Shown here: one piece after another, positions 61,039 through 64,000 of the stretch
Layout of the letters: each line of letters starts with the position of its first letter
Numbering within the stretch: the stretch's first letter is position 1
DNA from: Blastocatellia bacterium
GTDB lineage: Bacteria > Acidobacteriota > Blastocatellia > Pyrinomonadales > Pyrinomonadaceae
Length of the DNA stretch: 64,000 nucleotides
Reading direction: 5' to 3'
Assembly: GCA_003168335.1 (NCBI GenBank)
Contig: PMSM01000006.1
Location: 372,001-436,000 of the forward strand
Notes under the pieces: model-generated
The model's database searches: none
Told to the model about the DNA's origin: nothing
Seen by the model: the letters and a program-made list of their open reading frames with translations, nothing else
Program-made: the position numbers and the translations under genes

Positions 61039-64000
61039 TCAAAAGTTGAGCCTTAACGCAAACTGTATCTGACGGCTGGTGCCGAGACCTACGTCGCGAA
61101 CTACCGTTTGACGCAGCAACCCGAATGTTCCGCCGGCGGTTGACTGCGTATAGGCTTGTCCGGGTTGCACTACATTTGAAGTGCTGACCGTGTAGACTCC
61201 GCCGGCTTGACTGACGGACGGCAATGCCAGATTCAAACGCGAACCCGGTACATCGAAGTTCGTACGGTTGAAGACATTAAAAACCTCAGTCCTGAATTCC
61301 AGGTTCGTCTGCTCAGAGAGCTTGAATTTCTTGCTGAAGACCAAATCGAACTGTTGGAAGTTCGGTCCGCGCAAAGCATTTCGCGGAACATTTCCGAAGG
61401 TCCCGGGCGCGGGCGTCGCAAACGCAGCCGGATTCAGAATGAGTCGATCATTTGTCAGGTAGGGATTGACGCCGGGGATTAAGTCGGGCCGGCGGACGTT
61501 ACGCGATGCGCCACCACCAGGCGTATTCACCACCGCGATGAATCCCGGGGGCAGCGGATTCGCGGCGTTGATTGTGCCGGGCAATTGCGCTACGAAACCA
61601 TTGGCAAACGTAGTATTCACTCCACCCGCGCCCGTCGGAACAACGCAACCCGCGGCATTCTGACATTGGATCACTACATCGGGACGAACGATCCCGATCT
61701 CCAGAGGTATCCCTGAACGGGCGTTAACGATAGTACCGACCTCCCAATTAGCGAGAATGGCATTGCCGATCCCTCCGAAGTCGTGCTTTGTACCTTTTCC
61801 GAATGGCAAATCGTAAAGAGCACTCAAGTTGAAGGTGTGACGCACGTCGAAGTTGTTGTAGCCGTTGTCGTAATCGAACTCACTGGTTGCGCGCGCATTG
61901 TTTGCCGCGGTGCGCGCCTCGTTCGTGCCGGAAGTATTGCCAAATGAGCTCGAGAATGTGTACTGCGAGTTGAGCGTAAGCCCCGTGCTAAAGCGACGAC
62001 CGAGTGACATTTGCAGGGATTTATAACTGTCGTGGCCACCGCTCGTCTTGGTGTCGATTTCGGCAAACGGGTTGAGCACCGACGACGTGCCCGAGACGAT
62101 TGAGAATTCGCGCACGGTGTTGACTGCGATGACCTGTCCGCCGGCGTTTGTGCGATTGATCACGCCCACACTGGCCGGTAGATTCGTGCCGTCCGCGATG
62201 GTTGTCTGGCCGGGCAGGATGCGATTGGCGATGCTGCGCAGAAACAGATTGCGTCCCTGCGAACCGACGAAGCCCGCGGTAAGTACCATCTTGTAGGGCA
62301 ACTGCTGCTGCACCGAGAAGCCGTACTGATAAACCTTCTCTGGAATCGTGTATTCCGGTGCATAAGCGCGCGGCTGGTACTGGCGATTGTTCGGATTGTT
62401 CAGGAAGAAGGCAGCGATCGTGGCCGGGTCTTGCGGAAACGTCACATTGCTGAGCGTCGAACTTATGCGATTGGACTCAATCGGTTGAATTTGATCTTCG
62501 GTCTGTCCCGGCCCGTAGTAGATGCCAAAGCCGCCGCGCAAAACGGTCTTGCCTCCGCCAAAGTAACCCGTGCCGTTCGGATTTGGGCTCCACGTCATGG
62601 CGATGCGAGGCGCAAAGTTCGTCTTGGACATGTGATAAGGATCGCCACTCGGATCGCGCAGCAAGCCCGTGTTGATATCAAAGTATATTTGTCGATTGTT
62701 GGCTTCCTTTAGCGGCGTGTAGTACTCGTAGCGCAAGCCATAACTCAACGTCAGGTTTGGTCTGATCTTCCACTCGTCCTGAGCATAGCCGATGTAATAA
62801 GTCTGCTTTGCGTACGCCCAGCCAGTCGAGTTATTGAAGAACGGCGAAGGCGCGGACAGGTCACCGAGGAATTGTACTGATGATGCGTTGTTCGCCAGAA
62901 AATTGTCGATGCTCGCGAAGGTGTAAGTGATACCTCCCTGCCTGTCGGTGTACAGACGAATCTCGCGAATCTCAGCGCCAAATTTGAAAGAATGAACGCC
63001 CTTAGTCCAGCTCAGGTTGTCAACGAACGACAACGAGTAAGGCGTGTAAGGTTGCCCGCGCCCGTTTTGCGCCGAGTTCGCCCGAATCAAACCACCAGGA
63101 GTGGCCACGCCGGCGTTGGCGCCCTGACCCGGTAACGCAAACCCGGCGACGCTGCCGGAGATGTTGAAGGAAAGATTCGAAAGGTCGATGCCGTTTACAG
63201 TCGGCGCCTGTCCAATGATGCGCGAATATGCGCCGTTGTAGCCGAACTTAAATTCGTTGAGCAGGTTTGAGTGCAACACCGATGTTAGCGCTATGACTCC
63301 GTTCTGCGGAATCTGGCGGATGAAAATGTTCCGGCCGGTTACGCCATCAGGTTGAGAATTTGAAGCCTGATCGCGGAAGAAGCGGAAATAGGCGGATTGC
63401 TTTTGATTGAATTTATAGTCCACTCGCAGTGCCGCGGAAGTTTCGTTGACGATATTGTTGGCTTGAAGCTGCACTGTATCGAAAAGGTCGGGACCGGTGC
63501 GTAAAGTCACCGCACTCGCGGCGCGGAACGCCGGAATGAGGGCGGCTGTCGCCGCATTGCAAGCAATTGTGCCTGTGCCCAGCGGCGCCGCGCAGATCCG
63601 CGAAGCCAAACCCGGCACAGCTTCGATCGCGTTAATTCCGCCGCGCAGCCGGTAGCCTTCGTACGAGAAAAAGAAGAACGCTTTGTCCTTCTTGATCGGA
63701 CCGCCGATGGATCCGCCGTATTGGTTCAGTCTCAACTTGCTTTTCTGCCCGATGACATTGTCAAAGAAGTTTGCCGCATCCAGTTTGTCGTTTCTTAAAT
63801 ACTCGAAGGCTGAACCGTGAAAGTCTTTGCCTCCGGATTTGGTCACCACGCTAATTTGCCCGCCGGTGCCGGTGCCGAATTCAGCAGGATAGTTGTTTGA
63901 ATCCACGCGGAACTCCTGGACGTTCTCAAGCGAAGACTGCAGTCGAAAGGGCGTGGGGATTTCGCCGTTGAGGTTTCCCGGCGACGTGTCGATAATCGCG
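61039..64000 (-). CDS. Oar-like TonB-dependent receptor (5' end off window)
   Basis: About 986 residues up to the right edge, still open. The visible part starts in the plug domain (NVQEFRVDSNNYPAEFGTGTGG, SVVTKSGGKDFHGSAFEYLRND) and continues into a beta-barrel of repeated aromatic strands (YGLRYEYYTPLKE, SLSFVDNLSWTKGVHSFKFGAE), ending in the barrel-closing Phe (FALRLNF). The carboxypeptidase-like domain and signal peptide would be upstream of the window. Acidobacteria carry many such receptors for large substrates such as glycans or peptides, but the ligand is unknown. It is separate from the polysaccharide locus. Confidence 0.93.
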   Translation of the reverse strand, partial: AIIDTSPGNLNGEIPTPFRLQSSLENVQEFRVDSNNYPAEFGTGTGGQISVVTKSGGKDFHGSAFEYLRNDKLDAANFFDNVIGQKSKLRLNQYGGSIGGPIKKDKAFFFFSYEGYRLRGGINAIEAVPGLASRICAAPLGTGTIACNAATAALIPAFRAASAVTLRTGPDLFDTVQLQANNIVNETSAALRVDYKFNQKQSAYFRFFRDQASNSQPDGVTGRNIFIRQIPQNGVIALTSVLHSNLLNEFKFGYNGAYSRIIGQAPTVNGIDLSNLSFNISGSVAGFALPGQGANAGVATPGGLIRANSAQNGRGQPYTPYSLSFVDNLSWTKGVHSFKFGAEIREIRLYTDRQGGITYTFASIDNFLANNASSVQFLGDLSAPSPFFNNSTGWAYAKQTYYIGYAQDEWKIRPNLTLSYGLRYEYYTPLKEANNRQIYFDINTGLLRDPSGDPYHMSKTNFAPRIAMTWSPNPNGTGYFGGGKTVLRGGFGIYYGPGQTEDQIQPIESNRISSTLSNVTFPQDPATIAAFFLNNPNNRQYQPRAYAPEYTIPEKVYQYGFSVQQQLPYKMVLTAGFVGSQGRNLFLRSIANRILPGQTTIADGTNLPASVGVINRTNAGGQVIAVNTVREFSIVSGTSSVLNPFAEIDTKTSGGHDSYKSLQMSLGRRFSTGLTLNSQYTFSSSFGNTSGTNEARTAANNARATSEFDYDNGYNNFDVRHTFNLSALYDLPFGKGTKHDFGGIGNAILANWEVGTIVNARSGIPLEIGIVRPDVVIQCQNAAGCVVPTGAGGVNTTFANGFVAQLPGTINAANPLPPGFIAVVNTPGGGASRNVRRPDLIPGVNPYLTNDRLILNPAAFATPAPGTFGNVPRNALRGPNFQQFDLVFSKKFKLSEQTNLEFRTEVFNVFNRTNFDVPGSRLNLALPSVSQAGGVYTVSTSNVVQPGQAYTQSTAGGTFGLLRQTVVRDVGLGTSRQIQFALRLNF

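Noticed and set aside
1-64000. Mobile elements, tRNAs, rRNAs or CRISPR arrays
   Set aside because: No transposase or integrase motifs, no cloverleaf sequence and no regularly spaced repeats were seen in the window.

Overview
The window looks like part of the chromosome of a soil-type Acidobacteriota (probably class Blastocatellia). This is an inference from the Oar-like carboxypeptidase-regulated TonB receptor at the right edge, the DUF47/PiT/PhoB/PhoR phosphate block, the moderately GC-rich sequence, frequent TTG/GTG starts and very dense, overlapping gene strings. No rRNA, tRNA, CRISPR array, transposase or integrase was seen.

About 55 of the 64 kb is one large surface-polysaccharide locus. 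Region A (1-33.7 kb, all minus strand) runs from the wlbA-D set at 33.7-29.8 kb, which makes a UDP-2,3-diacetamido-mannuronic-acid type sugar, down through methyltransferases, short-chain (SDR) sugar epimerases, glycosyltransferases, three asparagine-synthetase homologues, a GMC oxidoreductase, a GT39 membrane glycosyltransferase, two deacetylase/acetyltransferase genes and a Wzm/Wzt ABC exporter with a carbohydrate-binding tail. It ends in a glycosyltransferase cut by the window edge. Region B (34.4-39.4 kb, plus strand) holds rfbB, rfbD, a Wzc-type tyrosine autokinase/chain-length regulator and a hexapeptide acyltransferase, divergently transcribed from wlbA across a 660-bp intergenic region. 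Region C (47.7-39.4 kb, minus) is a tightly coupled operon: Wzx-like flippase, deacetylase, a fourth asparagine-synthetase homologue without the Cys nucleophile, methyltransferase, GT2, phytanoyl-CoA-dioxygenase-like protein and GT4. Region D (47.9-50.4 kb, plus) is a pair of GT4 enzymes facing region E (55-50.4 kb, minus): O-antigen ligase/polymerase, GT2, GT4 and a YdcF-like protein.

Region F (55.0-57.1 kb) holds a divergent sigma-70-like protein and, in the opposite direction, a small Hx3Cx2C zinc-finger protein of the anti-sigma type, with a palindrome and direct repeats near the start of the first. It is a plausible regulatory head for the adjoining polysaccharide operon. Region G (57.1-64 kb, minus) is housekeeping: DUF47 accessory protein, PiT phosphate transporter, PhoB, PhoR, and a truncated TonB-dependent receptor.

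Together the genes can make dTDP- and UDP-linked unusual sugars, amidate, methylate, acetylate and deacetylate them, assemble them with about 12 glycosyltransferases, and export glycans by both an ABC (Wzm/Wzt) and a Wzx/Wzy/Wzc route. The outer-membrane channel (Wza), the phosphatase (Wzb), an initiating phosphoglycosyltransferase, UDP-GlcNAc 6-dehydrogenase and rfbA/rfbC were not found in this window.
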